From the NCBI GenBank assembly GCA_017871115.1, contig JAFCIZ010000003.1, positions 311,001-375,000 on the forward strand: a stretch of DNA of 64,000 nt, in the 5' to 3' direction. Position 1 is the first letter of the stretch. The number at the start of each line of letters is the position of its first letter. Below the pieces are notes generated by a model that was given only the letters and a program-made list of their open reading frames with translations, was not told where the DNA came from and did not search any database. The position numbers were made by a program, and so were the translations under genes. Of the stretch, positions 8,415-17,885 are shown piece by piece. Origin of the DNA: Cunninghamella blakesleeana (lineage: Eukaryota; Mucoromycota; Mucoromycetes; Mucorales; Cunninghamellaceae).

Positions 8415-10091
8415 CAGTGACGAGCGAAATTGTTCACGATTTTTTTTTTTTTTACATTTTTTCATTTATCTTGAAAAGTACATATTTAACTGTAGACATA
8501 TGTTATATCATTCGAAAGCCCTATTAAAATACTAAATGTAAATAAACAATTTTCCATATAATATATATTAACATAAATGATAAAGAAGCACTTGAAAAAA
8601 AAAAGTCTCAAAAATGCATATTTTTTTTTATTAAAAAAATTAAATATATTATTATTTGCTAATTAAATTCAACAAAATCACCATTTAGTTGCCCCTCCTT
8701 TTTGTTTTATCACAGCCTCTATACGTCTAGGCATACTTTCAATATGTTTTATGCACATTTCCGGTGTTATTTTTTTGTACCATATGTGGGCCGCGCGCTC
8801 CCATAGTTCTTGTTTGTTTTTAGGCGGTATGTTGTATGCTGCAAGTTGACACTTAAGATAAAACCACATATTTTCGATTGGATTTAAATCTGGAGAGTAT
8901 GGTGGCCAATCTAGAACGTTTATATGATGTTTTTTTATCCATTTAGTGGTAAAAGCTGACTTATGTTTAGGATCATTGTCTTGTTGCAGAAGAACCTCAT
9001 TCAGTTTCATGCCATAATCTTTTAAGGTGCCTTTGAAATCGTCCCCTAAAATCTCACAGTACAATTTAGAGTCCATTCCACCTTCTATTTTTGCAATATA
9101 ACCTGGTCCGTGTTGCGTAAAACAACTCCACAACATTAAACTTCCACCACCACCCTTATACTTGAAATTGAAATTATGGTCTCGTAAAGGTCTTCCTTTT
9201 TTAACCCACGTCCATAATTTCCCATCGGATCCAAAACGATTTATTTTTGTTTCGTCACTAAAGACGACCTTTTTCCAATCTTCAACTGTCCAGTGTCTAT
9301 GTGCTTTTGCCCAATTTAAACGCTTTTTCTTTCGTATAGTAGTAAGTGGCAAAGCGGACTTTTTAATCTCCGAAGCAAAATCATTATTACCAAGGAATCT
9401 TCGTATAGAATATGCTGAAATATTATAGCCACTAAAACGTAAAGCCCTTGAAGCACCTATAGCTGTAGAAAACTTGCCAGTATAGAAGTTACGAGCAATC
9501 AACCTGCCTAAATTACATGAGATTTCTGAATGTCGACCAGCATTATTTTTACAATTAACGTAATTGCGTTTTGCAATTTTACTAATGAGACCGAGTGAAA
9601 TATTCAGTGAACTTGCAATACTTCTATATGTTTCTTTATTATTAAGTTTTTCCAAAACTGCCATTTTTTTGTTGTGAGATGTCTTCACCATTGTTAATGG
9701 AATTAGGTTAATGAGTAGTAAGATGGTAAAGATTCAAAAAAAATAAAAAAATAAAAAAAACTGTAATTATAGTGACTTAAGGTCTCGGAAAATTTAAAAA
9801 ATAAAAAAAAAAACCATTTTATAATGTCACATAAAAAATTATATTTAAAAGAATTTTATATCTATCATAAAAACAGAAAAAAAAAAAACAGGTTTTTCAT
9901 ACTTTTTTTGAAACCCCGTTCATTTAAGGCTTCATACTTTCTCCAGCGCCAATTAGTATATAAAGCATGAAAGCTCATAACCACAGCTCTCATTTGATAT
10001 AAAAGTTACCATTTTGTATTTATATTTAATTTCGAGAAAAATAAAAAAATATAAAAAAAAAAAAAATCGTGAACAATTTCGCTCGTCACTG
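8415..10091 (-). mobile_element. Tc1-A copy A1, complete (1,677 bp)
   Basis: Terminal inverted repeats beginning CAGTGACGAGCGAAATTG at both ends, each followed inward by a T or A run. It is bounded by TA at 8413-8414 and 10092-10093, the target duplication typical of Tc1/mariner. It contains one uninterrupted transposase. It was inserted into, or next to, an ISXO2/Merlin-like gene. Confidence 0.97.
8678..9691 (-). CDS. Tc1/mariner transposase, DD34E, intact (Tc1-A)
   Basis: ATG at 9691, 337 residues, the usual length for Tc1 transposases. Helix-turn-helix segments in the first ~110 residues (YRSIASSLNISLGLISKIAK and a second near SAYSIRRFLG) bind the terminal repeats. The RNase H-like catalytic core has Asp in FSDETKINRF, Asp in QQDNDPKH and Glu in NPIENMW. 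Thirty-four residues separate the last two, giving DD34E. A GGGG run precedes the SLMLWSCF strand, as in other Tc1 enzymes. The native C-terminus is KGGATKW. It would cut and paste the element at TA sites in the nucleus. No damage is seen, and the other A copies appear nearly identical over the parts they share, so recent activity is likely. Confidence 0.96.
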   Translation of the reverse strand: MVKTSHNKKMAVLEKLNNKETYRSIASSLNISLGLISKIAKRNYVNCKNNAGRHSEISCNLGRLIARNFYTGKFSTAIGASRALRFSGYNISAYSIRRFLGNNDFASEIKKSALPLTTIRKKKRLNWAKAHRHWTVEDWKKVVFSDETKINRFGSDGKLWTWVKKGRPLRDHNFNFKYKGGGGSLMLWSCFTQHGPGYIAKIEGGMDSKLYCEILGDDFKGTLKDYGMKLNEVLLQQDNDPKHKSAFTTKWIKKHHINVLDWPPYSPDLNPIENMWFYLKCQLAAYNIPPKNKQELWERAAHIWYKKITPEMCIKHIESMPRRIEAVIKQKGGATKW

Positions 10092-10298
10092 TATAGTACC
10101 TTTTAATGGTGAAATTGCTTTTCTACATTTATAATACTTACAAACATATAATTTTTTATTTAAATTTAATTTTGTATCATGGTTACATTTTTCACATTTT
10201 AAATACTGATTGACATAATTATTGTTAATCAAGTATAATAAAGCTTCTTTCTCATCATCAAATATTTTCTTTAAATTACTATATGATTCTACAAACAT
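10092..10298 (-). pseudogene. ISXO2/Merlin-like transposase, N-terminal zinc-ribbon stub
   Basis: ATG at 10298. The frame encodes about 68 residues before being cut by Tc1-A1 at its TA. Four cysteines in the pattern LKCEKCNHD...LYVCKYYKC are followed by RKAISPLKGTI. This matches the zinc ribbon and the S-x-x-x-GTI turn at the start of ISXO2/IS1016-type and eukaryotic Merlin DDE transposases. The catalytic domain is not on the other side of Tc1-A1 (the flank at 8300-8412 is non-coding), so the rest has been lost. The family call rests on a short segment. Confidence 0.6.
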
Positions 10299-10430
10299 AT
10301 ATAAATTTTATTGATATCTTCTCTACTTAATTTTTTAATGTAAATAATATTCAATTTTCTATAAAAAATAAATTAAAATTTAACTTCGGAGTTTAAATTT
10401 AGAACCTGAGAGTTCCTTTGATATACATCC
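10299..10430. other. AT-rich spacer
   Basis: Upstream of the Merlin-like stub. No gene or clear repeat is seen. Confidence 0.5.
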
Positions 10431-10455
10431 CACTTGGGCATTTTGGACTGAGGTG
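10431..10455. repeat. Solo terminal repeat of Tc1-D
   Basis: A single outward-facing Tc1-D end (CACTTGGGCATTTTGGAC...) with TA at 10456-10457. It matches the right end of D1, but no other part of the element is attached. It is a deletion scar or an abortive-excision remnant. Confidence 0.85.
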
Positions 10456-10569
10456 TATTATTTCAAGATTTGACTTGATATTTGACAACGAAAGAAAAAA
10501 AACAAAAGAGAAAGAAAAATATTCTTTCCTATTTATATTAAAACAAAATTTTTAAAAATTATTATTTTT

Positions 10570-10710
10570 GTACGAGGTCAAAAGGTTGTCGGTTCAGAGG
10601 TTGTCGGTTCAAAGGTTGTCGGTTCAGAGGTTGTCGGTTCAGAGGTTGTCGGTTCAGAGGTTGTCGGTTCAGAGGTTGTCGGTTCAGAGGTTGTCGGTTC
10701 AGAGGTTGTG
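10570..10710. repeat. Minisatellite 2: about nine 15 bp units
   Basis: Head-to-tail copies of GGTTCAGAGGTTGTC with single-base variants (one AAAGG, and a degenerate last unit ACTCGGAGGTT). It begins right after the stop region of the small gene at 10742-11215. The unit sequence is unrelated to that of minisatellite 1. Confidence 0.95.
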
Positions 10711-10741
10711 ACTCGGAGGTTAAAAATATATATTTTTTTTT

Positions 10742-11215
10742 TTAAGCACCGTCAGCCTCATCCGCTTGGGCGACACCCTCGCCCCTAAGAGAAGATGGAC
10801 CTCCATCGTCTTCAGCCACGAATACCAATTCCTTTCCCCAGGGATCCGCATTACGTATCTTTTTATAAAATATTTGATTAAAGCGAGGTCTTGCCAAGGA
10901 AGCAAAAAGATCGTTTAACATTGTAGCGCGTTCACGGCGGTAAATGAGAAGACTACTAATATCCCTAGGTTTACTTAGAGTAGAGTGGAGATACTTGATA
11001 ACGTTAGGTAAAATATGGGTTGCAAAATTTTCCTGCATACTTTTACGTATCCCCATGACACGATGATGATCATCCACATACATGTGGTATGAGTATTTGA
11101 TGAAAAGTTTCAATAAATCGGCTTCTGATAAATCATTATTGAAAGCAGCCAACACTTCTTCATAAATGGGATCTTGATCCACAGGAGGGCGGTTAAAGTT
11201 AAATGGTAAATCCAT
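10742..11215 (-). CDS. Unrecognised small helical protein, paralogue 2 (157 aa)
   Basis: The ATG is at 11215 (MDLPFNFNRPP), giving 157 residues. The longer open frame to 11254 begins with TTG and is not a credible eukaryotic start. It is predicted to be helical with an acidic Gly/Ala-rich C-terminus and has no membrane segment. Residues about 62-130 resemble the protein at 7750-8298 (ILPNVIKYLHS..., paired arginines, LNDLFAS, KIRNADPW). Both genes are on the minus strand, and both have a minisatellite on their 3' side: here only about 30 bp away, there about 730 bp away across an LTR-like block. Function unknown. Confidence 0.62.
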   Translation of the reverse strand: MDLPFNFNRPPVDQDPIYEEVLAAFNNDLSEADLLKLFIKYSYHMYVDDHHRVMGIRKSMQENFATHILPNVIKYLHSTLSKPRDISSLLIYRRERATMLNDLFASLARPRFNQIFYKKIRNADPWGKELVFVAEDDGGPSSLRGEGVAQADEADGA

Positions 11216-11362
11216 AATTGTAGCGAAGTTAAATAAATTTCTTGAAAATTTCAATAGTGTTAGTAAAATATATAAAGAGAAAAAAATTTATTTTGATTGG
11301 TATTTATAATTTTTTTTTTTTTTTTTTATATTTAAGATAAAGTAATATATTTAATATACATA

Positions 11363-11444
11363 CACCTAGAGGCAAAACTGATCACGGTGCTCGCTTTTTT
11401 GATTGTTTGGCATTATATTTTATTTAATACAACTAAAAGAAATA
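11363..11444. mobile_element. Tc1-C copy C3, left-end fragment
   Basis: The terminal repeat CACCTAGAGGCAAAACTG... is preceded by TA at 11361-11362. After about 80 bp it is interrupted by Tc1-F3 at the TA 11443-11444. The remainder of C3 is not found beyond the nest. Confidence 0.85.
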
Positions 11445-12567
11445 CAGTGGGGGAAAAAACTGTTCATACGTTTTCAAAATTTGACTTTGTTCTTTAATTA
11501 CTCTATCAATACTTTATCAATCCTTATGAAAATTAGAATAGTAATAGAATAGCTTATTTATAAATATATTACAAAGTTTGAGTTTAAAATATTTAGATCT
11601 CCGGTTTTTATTAAGGTTTTAAACAGCGATGTCCATATGAACAGTTTTTTCCAATTTCTAATTAATTAACTAATATCTTGTTGGTCCGCCTTTAGCATCC
11701 AATACAGCTTGAATACGATCAGGCATACTATCTATGTATCTTCTACATTGTTCCTGTGTAAAAGAATTCCATTCTACATCAATTCTTTCCCATAATTCGT
11801 GAACACCTTTAGCCCTGGTACCATATTCACTAAGCTTTAACTTCAAATGGTGCCACACGTGTTCAATTGGGTTTAAGTCAGGACTTTGTGCTGGCCAATC
11901 TTCGAGTATTTTTATCTTTTCTTGTCGCATCCATTCAATAGTAGATGTTGCCTTATGTTTTGGGTCGTTATCCTGTTGAAAATAATACTCTGACCAGTCA
12001 AAACCATAGTATTCCATGCTATCTCTGAATGTAGTGTTCAAAATTTCTTGATAATCCTTAGCTTTCATAGTCCCATCGTAAACTTGACATGCATATCCTG
12101 GTCCAGAATGAGTTATACAACCCCACATCATTATATTTCCACCCCCATGCTTGACTGTTAAATCAAGATGATGAGGCTTCAATTTGTCACCTGGTCTTGA
12201 CCAATAATATTTGCAGCCATCAGACCCCCAGACATTTACTTTGGTTTCGTCAGAGAATACTACACGTCTCCAGTCATCAATAGTCCAATTTCTATATCTT
12301 TTTGCAAAGTTTAAACGGTCCTGTTGATGCTTTTTTGACAAAAGTGGCTTCTTTTTTTTGATGGCAGAAAAAAAATTCATAGATTTTAAAACATTAGCCG
12401 ATGTTTTGACTGTCAATTCATATCCTAGGTTCGATAACATCCTTTGGACATCCGTGGCAGTTAGTAGTTGACCTGATAGAACCATTTTTTTGATGAGATA
12501 TTTAGTTTTGTCGGCTACAACAATAGGTCTTCCACCAAGATTACGGTTTCTATTAGGGAACCACTTA
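11445..12567 (-). mobile_element. Tc1-F copy F3, left part, interrupted by Tc1-B2
   Basis: The terminal repeat CAGTGGGGGAAAAAACTG begins at 11445. The element is cut by Tc1-B2 at TA 12566-12567, inside the transposase. The piece encoding the first ~45 residues and the right end are not present on the far side of the nest. Confidence 0.9.
11670..12567 (-). pseudogene. Tc1/mariner DD35E transposase fragment (F3)
   Basis: C-terminal ~300 residues of the Tc1-F enzyme, from KWFPNRNRN to GGPTRY, with no stop codon inside. FSDETKVNVW, QQDNDPKHKA and SPDLNPIEHVW are intact. Thirty-five residues separate the last Asp and Glu. The N-terminal DNA-binding helix is missing because Tc1-B2 inserted there, so no functional enzyme is made. 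Confidence 0.9.
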
Positions 12568-12819
12568 CAGTGGCTTCCAGAAGTGTTCGAATGTTTTCGT
12601 TTTTTTTATAAAATCAATTGTATCAATAAAACTTATTATTTAACCATGCATGATTTATACATCAATCGAAAGCCCTATTGATTGGCTTTCATATGAATAT
12701 ATTTATATGCATTTCCATATTTGGGTTGCGGAGTAAATGGTGTTTGAAAATTATTGGCACATTCGAACAGTTGTGTTGCGATACCAAAAAAATTAAAAAT
12801 ATAATTAAAACACAATATA
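12568..12819. mobile_element. Tc1-B copy B2, left terminal fragment
   Basis: CAGTGGCTTCCAGAAGTG... followed by the long (~210 bp) Tc1-B terminal repeat, cut by Tc1-C1 at TA 12818-12819. It carries the variant GTTCGAATG and GAACAG in its two internal motifs, unlike B1, so it belongs to a slightly different subfamily. No B2 transposase remains. Confidence 0.85.
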
Positions 12820-14670
12820 CACCTAAAGGCAAAACTGATCACGGTTTTTTGATTTTTTAGTTATTTTTGATTGGACTTGATTTTGTACTAAATATTCAAA
12901 TACAAGTTTAATTATTTATTTTCTTTAAATGTATCCTCGCATGATTGACTTTTCTTTCATGCAGTAATACAAATACTATTAATGTGTTTATTATGTAAAA
13001 AATGTATTTTAAAATTTTTATTTCTAGTTTTTATAAGTCTGTAAAAAAATACAACTTCATACAATAACTGATATCTACTGTTTAATAATGTATATGATCA
13101 CCTTTATTTTGTATTACTAAATCGCACCTCTTAGGCATGGAATGGACAACAGTTTTAGCCATATTGTTCATAGCCGGAGAATCCCAAATGACTTGGATAC
13201 GTTCCCACAAATCATCCAATGATACAGCAGGTTCAGCATACTTTTCATGTAACAATTGCTTTAGATAAGCCCACATGTTTTCAATGGGATTTAAATCAGG
13301 AGAGTACGTAGGCCAATAAAGTAAATCCACATTGTTTTTTTTGTACCATTCTTGGGATGCTTTTGCTGTATGTTTAGGATCTTTATCTTGCAACAATTTA
13401 ACCTGTGATTTGTCAAAGTTATACCATTCTACAGTTTTTATAAATTCGTCATTCATGATATCTATAAACAATTGCGTATCCATGGTCGGATCTATTCTAG
13501 TCAAGTAACCGACACCTTGCGCTGTTATACAACCCCAAAGGCATACTGAACCTCCACCACCTTTTGGCACTTCATATACTTCATGTGGTTTTGTAGGCCT
13601 ATTTCTTTCTCCCCACACCCACTGATAGCCTTCTCCACCAAACCTGTGCACCCTAGTTTCGTCAGCAAAGATTACTTTATCCCAATCACTAGAGTCCCAA
13701 CCACCATACATTTTTGCAAACTGCAAACGGTTTTTTTTGACATCACGTGATATTGGAAATACTTTTCTTTTTTTATGAGCAAAAAGGTTTCGAGATTTAA
13801 GGAACCTACGAATAGTCCGAAGGCTTGCATCACTAATATTATTATACTTTAAATATCTCTGAGTTTCAACAGCATTGATAACCTTCCCCGTTTTAATAGA
13901 TCTAGCAATTAAATTAGAGGTATGTTTGGATATTATTTTTGGTCGACCACCGTGACATGTTTTTATTGGCCCAATTGACTGTCTAATTTTTGATATTTCC
14001 CCAACAGATATATTATATTTTTCTGCTATTGCCCTATGAGTATCACCATGTTTTATTGCATCAGTTATACAGTGACGAGCGAAATTGTTCACGATTTTTT
14101 TTTTTTTTATATTTTTTTATTTTTCTCGAAATTAAATATAAATACAAAATGGTAACTTTTATATCAAATGAGAGCTGTGGTTATGAGCTTTCATGCTTTA
14201 TATACTAATTGGCGCTGGAGAAAGTATGAAGCCTTAAATGAACGGGGTTTCAAAAAAAGTATGAAAAACCTGTTTTTTTTTTTCTGTTTTTATGATAGAT
14301 ATAAAATTCTTTTAAATATAATTTTTTATGTGACATTATAAAATGGTTTTTTTTTTTATTTTTTAAATTTTCCGAGACCTTAAGTCACTATAATTACAGT
14401 TTTTTTTATTTTTTTATTTTTTTTGAATCTTTACCATCTTACTACTCATTAACCTAATTCCATTAACAATGGTGAAGACATCTCACAACAAAAAAATGGC
14501 AGTTTTGGAAAAACTTAATAATAAAGAAACATATAGAAGTATTGCAAGTTCACTGAATATTTCACTCGGTCTCATTAGTAAAATTGCAAAACGCAATTAC
14601 GTTAATTGTAAAAATAATGCTGGTCGACATTCAGAAATCTCATGTAATTTAGGCAGGTTGATTGCTCGTA

Positions 14671-16350
14671 CAGTGGCTTCCAGAAGTGATCGAATGTTTT
14701 CGTTTTTTTTATAAAATCAATTGTATCAATAAAATTTACTATTTAACCATGCATAATTTTTATATCAATCGAAAGCTCTATTGATTGGCTTTCATATGAA
14801 TATATTTATATCCATTTCCATATTTGGGTTGCGGAGTAAATGGTGTTTGAAAATTATTGGCACATTCGATCACTTGTGTTGCGATACCAAAAAAATTAAA
14901 AATATAATTAAAACACAATATAAATGGTACAAAAAGTCTTTATTTAATAATCAATCCAATAGCCCTTTGCTTTTATTACATCATTACAACGTTTAGGCAT
15001 TGTTTCTATCACTTTTTTACAATCTTCAGCCGTGATTGTATTCCATACTTCCTGAGTACGGTCCCACAAGTCTAACATCCCTTTTGGTGGTGTAGTATAG
15101 TTGCTAAAGAGCCTGTTTTTCACTAAAGCCCATATATTCTCAATGGGATTCAAGTCAGGCGACTGTGCTGGCCATTCCATTACCGAAAAAGGCTGGTTTT
15201 CCAAGTATTCTTTGACTGTTTTGGCTGTGTGTTTTGGATCGTTATCTTGTTGAAAGACCATTTTGCTTTGATCCATGCCATACCAGTCAAATGTATGCAC
15301 TAATTCATGCTCCAAAATAGCTTGGTAGAGTTCCTTATCTAAAACTGTATCAATTTTAGTCATGTAACCCGGGCCATCGTACGAAATGCATCCCCAAACC
15401 ATTATGTTTCCACCACCATGTTTGACTGTTTGCTTGACATGTTTAGGTTGAAGCTTTTCCTCGGCCCTTTTCCAAGCATAGCGGCGTCCATCCGATCCAA
15501 AACGATTAATTTTGGTTTCCTCTGACCAAATGACACGACTCCAGTCATCCAAAGTCCAATCTTTGTGTGCTTTTGCCCAAGCTAAACGAGCTTTAACATT
15601 TTTGGCACTGAGGAGAGGTTTCTTTGGCTTGACAAAGGACCCTAATCCTTTTTCTTTAAGTGCTCTACGGACTGTTTGAGCACTTATATCGATTTCCAAA
15701 TGTTCCTTTAATGCCTTCTGCACCTCAGTAGCATTACTTTTACCTCCTTTGGTCACTTGATGTACACAAAAGGACTTGTCTCTACCAGTGAGCTTGGATA
15801 CAGCACCACCAACAGCCATAGGAATCTCCCGTTCAAGACCTGCAGAGATATTGTGAACTGTTCCATAGCTAACACCAACATCCTTAGCTACTTGACGCAT
15901 AGATTTACCTTGTTTGAGAAGGTTAATGACTTGGTTCTTAATGGAATTTTGAATAGGACGCATGTTGATAACAGATCACTAAAAAATGGACAATATTGAT
16001 ATAAAAAATATATAAAAAATAGAATATTAGCTATAGATTTGAACTAAGAAAGTGCGAAACAGGTTTATTCTAACATTTTATAGGTTATTTTATACTCTAT
16101 TATTGTTTTATTACAAGTTGTGGTATTTTTTTGGCATCGCAACACAAGTGATCGAATGTACCAATAATTTTCAAACACCATTTACTCCGCAACCCAAATA
16201 TGGAAATGCATATAAATATATTCACAAGAAAGCCAATCAACAGGGCTTTCGATTGATGTATAAATCATGCATGGTTGAATAGTAAGTTTTATTGATACAA
16301 TTGATTTTATAAAAAAAACGAAAACATTCGATCACTTCTGGAAGCCACTG
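14671..16350 (-). mobile_element. Tc1-B copy B1, structurally complete (1,680 bp)
   Basis: Perfect ends CAGTGGCTTCCAGAAGTG / CACTTCTGGAAGCCACTG with TA at 14669-14670 and 16351-16352. The inverted repeats are about 210 bp each. Within each arm the outer motif AGTGATCGAATGT recurs inside in inverted orientation (ACATTCGATCACT). Innermost and therefore youngest insertion of the left nest. Confidence 0.95.
14944..15963 (-). CDS. Tc1/mariner transposase with first catalytic Asp replaced by Glu (Tc1-B)
   Basis: ATG at 15963, 339 residues, uninterrupted. The N-terminal helix-turn-helix is clear (GKSMRQVAKDVGVSYGTVHN). The core has QQDNDPKHTA and SPDLNPIENIW, with 34 residues between Asp and Glu. 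The first catalytic motif, however, reads VIWSEETKINRF: codon GAG instead of GAC/GAT at the Asp that coordinates metal in all DDE enzymes. That change alone would be expected to abolish or greatly reduce catalysis. The copy probably moved with a transposase supplied by another element and acquired the change before or after. No second B transposase is available in the window for comparison. Confidence 0.93.
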   Translation of the reverse strand: MRPIQNSIKNQVINLLKQGKSMRQVAKDVGVSYGTVHNISAGLEREIPMAVGGAVSKLTGRDKSFCVHQVTKGGKSNATEVQKALKEHLEIDISAQTVRRALKEKGLGSFVKPKKPLLSAKNVKARLAWAKAHKDWTLDDWSRVIWSEETKINRFGSDGRRYAWKRAEEKLQPKHVKQTVKHGGGNIMVWGCISYDGPGYMTKIDTVLDKELYQAILEHELVHTFDWYGMDQSKMVFQQDNDPKHTAKTVKEYLENQPFSVMEWPAQSPDLNPIENIWALVKNRLFSNYTTPPKGMLDLWDRTQEVWNTITAEDCKKVIETMPKRCNDVIKAKGYWIDY

Positions 16351-17885
16351 TAACTTCTATACTGGCAAGTTTTCTACAGCTATAGGTGCTTCAAGGGCTT
16401 TACGTTTTAGTGGCTATAATATTTCAGCATATTCTATACGAAGATTCCTTGGTAATAATGATTTTGCTTCGGAGATTAAAAAGTCCGCTTTGCCACTTAC
16501 TACTATACGAAAGAAAAAGCGTTTAAATTGGGCAAAAGCACATAGACACTGGACAGTTGAAGATTGGAAAAAGGTCGTCTTTAGTGACGAAACAAAAATA
16601 AATCGTTTTGGATCCGATGGGAAATTATGGACGTGGGTTAAAAAAGGAAGACCTTTACGAGACCATAATTTCAATTTCAAGTATAAGGGTGGTGGTGGAA
16701 GTTTAATGTTGTGGAGTTGTTTTACGCAACACGGACCAGGTTATATTGCAAAAATAGAAGGTGGAATGGACTCTAAATTGTACTGTGAGATTTTAGGGGA
16801 CGATTTCAAAGGCACCTTAAAAGATTATGGCATGAAACTGAATGAGGTTCTTCTGCAACAAGACAATGATCCTAAACATAAGTCAGCTTTTACCACTAAA
16901 TGGATAAAAAAACATCATATAAACGTTCTAGATTGGCCACCATACTCTCCAGATTTAAATCCAATCGAAAATATGTGGTTTTATCTTAAGTGTCAACTTG
17001 CAGCATACAACATACCGCCTAAAAACAAACAAGAACTATGGGAGCGCGCGGCCCACATATGGTACAAAAAAATAACACCGGAAATGTGCATAAAACATAT
17101 TGAAAGTATGCCTAGACGTATAGAGGCTGTGATAAAACAAAAAGGAGGGGCAACTAAATGGTGATTTTGTTGAATTTAATTAGCAAATAATAATATATTT
17201 AATTTTTTTAATAAAAAAAAATATGCATTTTTGAGACTTTTTTTTTTCAAGTGCTTCTTTATCATTTATGTTAATATATATTATATGGAAAATTGTTTAT
17301 TTACATTTAGTATTTTAATAGGGCTTTCGAATGATATAACATATGTCTACAGTTAAATATGTACTTTTCAAGATAAATGAAAAAATGTAAAAAAAAAAAA
17401 AATCGTGAACAATTTCGCTCGTCACTGTATATTGTTTCTTTTGTCTTGTAATATAAGTCATATTAATAAAATATCAAGTATTTGATCACAGTAAAACTTA
17501 TGCAATTTAAAAATAAATGTAAAGAGAAAAAGAAGAAGGTTAAAATAAATATACAAAATACAGAATATAAATATTTGAAGAAATAAAATATTGACCGATT
17601 TGAAACAGGCCATGGAGGTTTAAATAAAAACACAAACTTTTTTTTAAAAATCACCGATCCGGAAATTTTGGATTTTTTTTTTTAAATTAATTTAATTTCC
17701 ATTTATTGACCATGGACTTTAAACCATATTGTGTCAAAATATAGAGTATTAGTTAAGGAAAATTTATCACCCATCAACATATTTCTTTTAGTTGTATTAA
17801 ATAAAATATAACGCCAAACAATCAAAAAAGCGAGCACCGTGATCAGTTTTGCCTCTAGGTGTATTTCATGTGTATTATAAGTGTA

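Larger units (their letters stand above)
14469..17164 (+). pseudogene. Tc1-A transposase split by Tc1-B1 (A3)
   Basis: Codons 1-67 (ATG 14469 to GRLIAR) are on the left and codons from the second helix-turn-helix onward (16353-17164) are on the right. Rejoined, the product would equal that of A1. B1 sits in the DNA-binding domain, so no active enzyme is expected from this copy. Confidence 0.93.
14070..17427 (+). mobile_element. Tc1-A copy A3, interrupted by Tc1-B1
   Basis: Ends CAGTGACGAGCG (14070) and CGCTCGTCACTG (17427), with TA at 14068-14069 and 17428-17429 in the Tc1-C1 coding region. Minus the 1.68 kb B1 insertion it is about 1,676 bp, matching A1. Opposite orientation to A1 and A2. 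Confidence 0.95.
13082..17461 (-). pseudogene. Tc1-C transposase split by Tc1-A3 (C1)
   Basis: The first 10-12 codons (ATG at 17461, MTYITRQKKQ) lie right of A3. The remaining ~328 codons lie at 13082-14067. Removing A3 and one TA would restore the 339-residue protein of copy C2; the two coding parts appear identical to C2. Catalytic motifs FADETRVHRF, LLQDKDPKHT and NPIENMW are present, so the gene was probably functional until A3 landed. Confidence 0.92.
12820..17861 (-). mobile_element. Tc1-C copy C1, interrupted by Tc1-A3
   Basis: Ends CACCTAAAGGCAAAACTG (12820) and GCCTCTAGGTG (17861), with TA at 12818-12819 and 17862-17863. Without the 3.36 kb A3 insertion it would be about 1,682 bp, the same as C2. 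The sequence to the right (17864-17885) does not match the Tc1-B sequence expected beyond its left flank. Confidence 0.93.

Noticed and set aside
10742..11254. Longer 170-residue form of the small protein
   Set aside because: It begins with TTG; the first ATG is at 11215.
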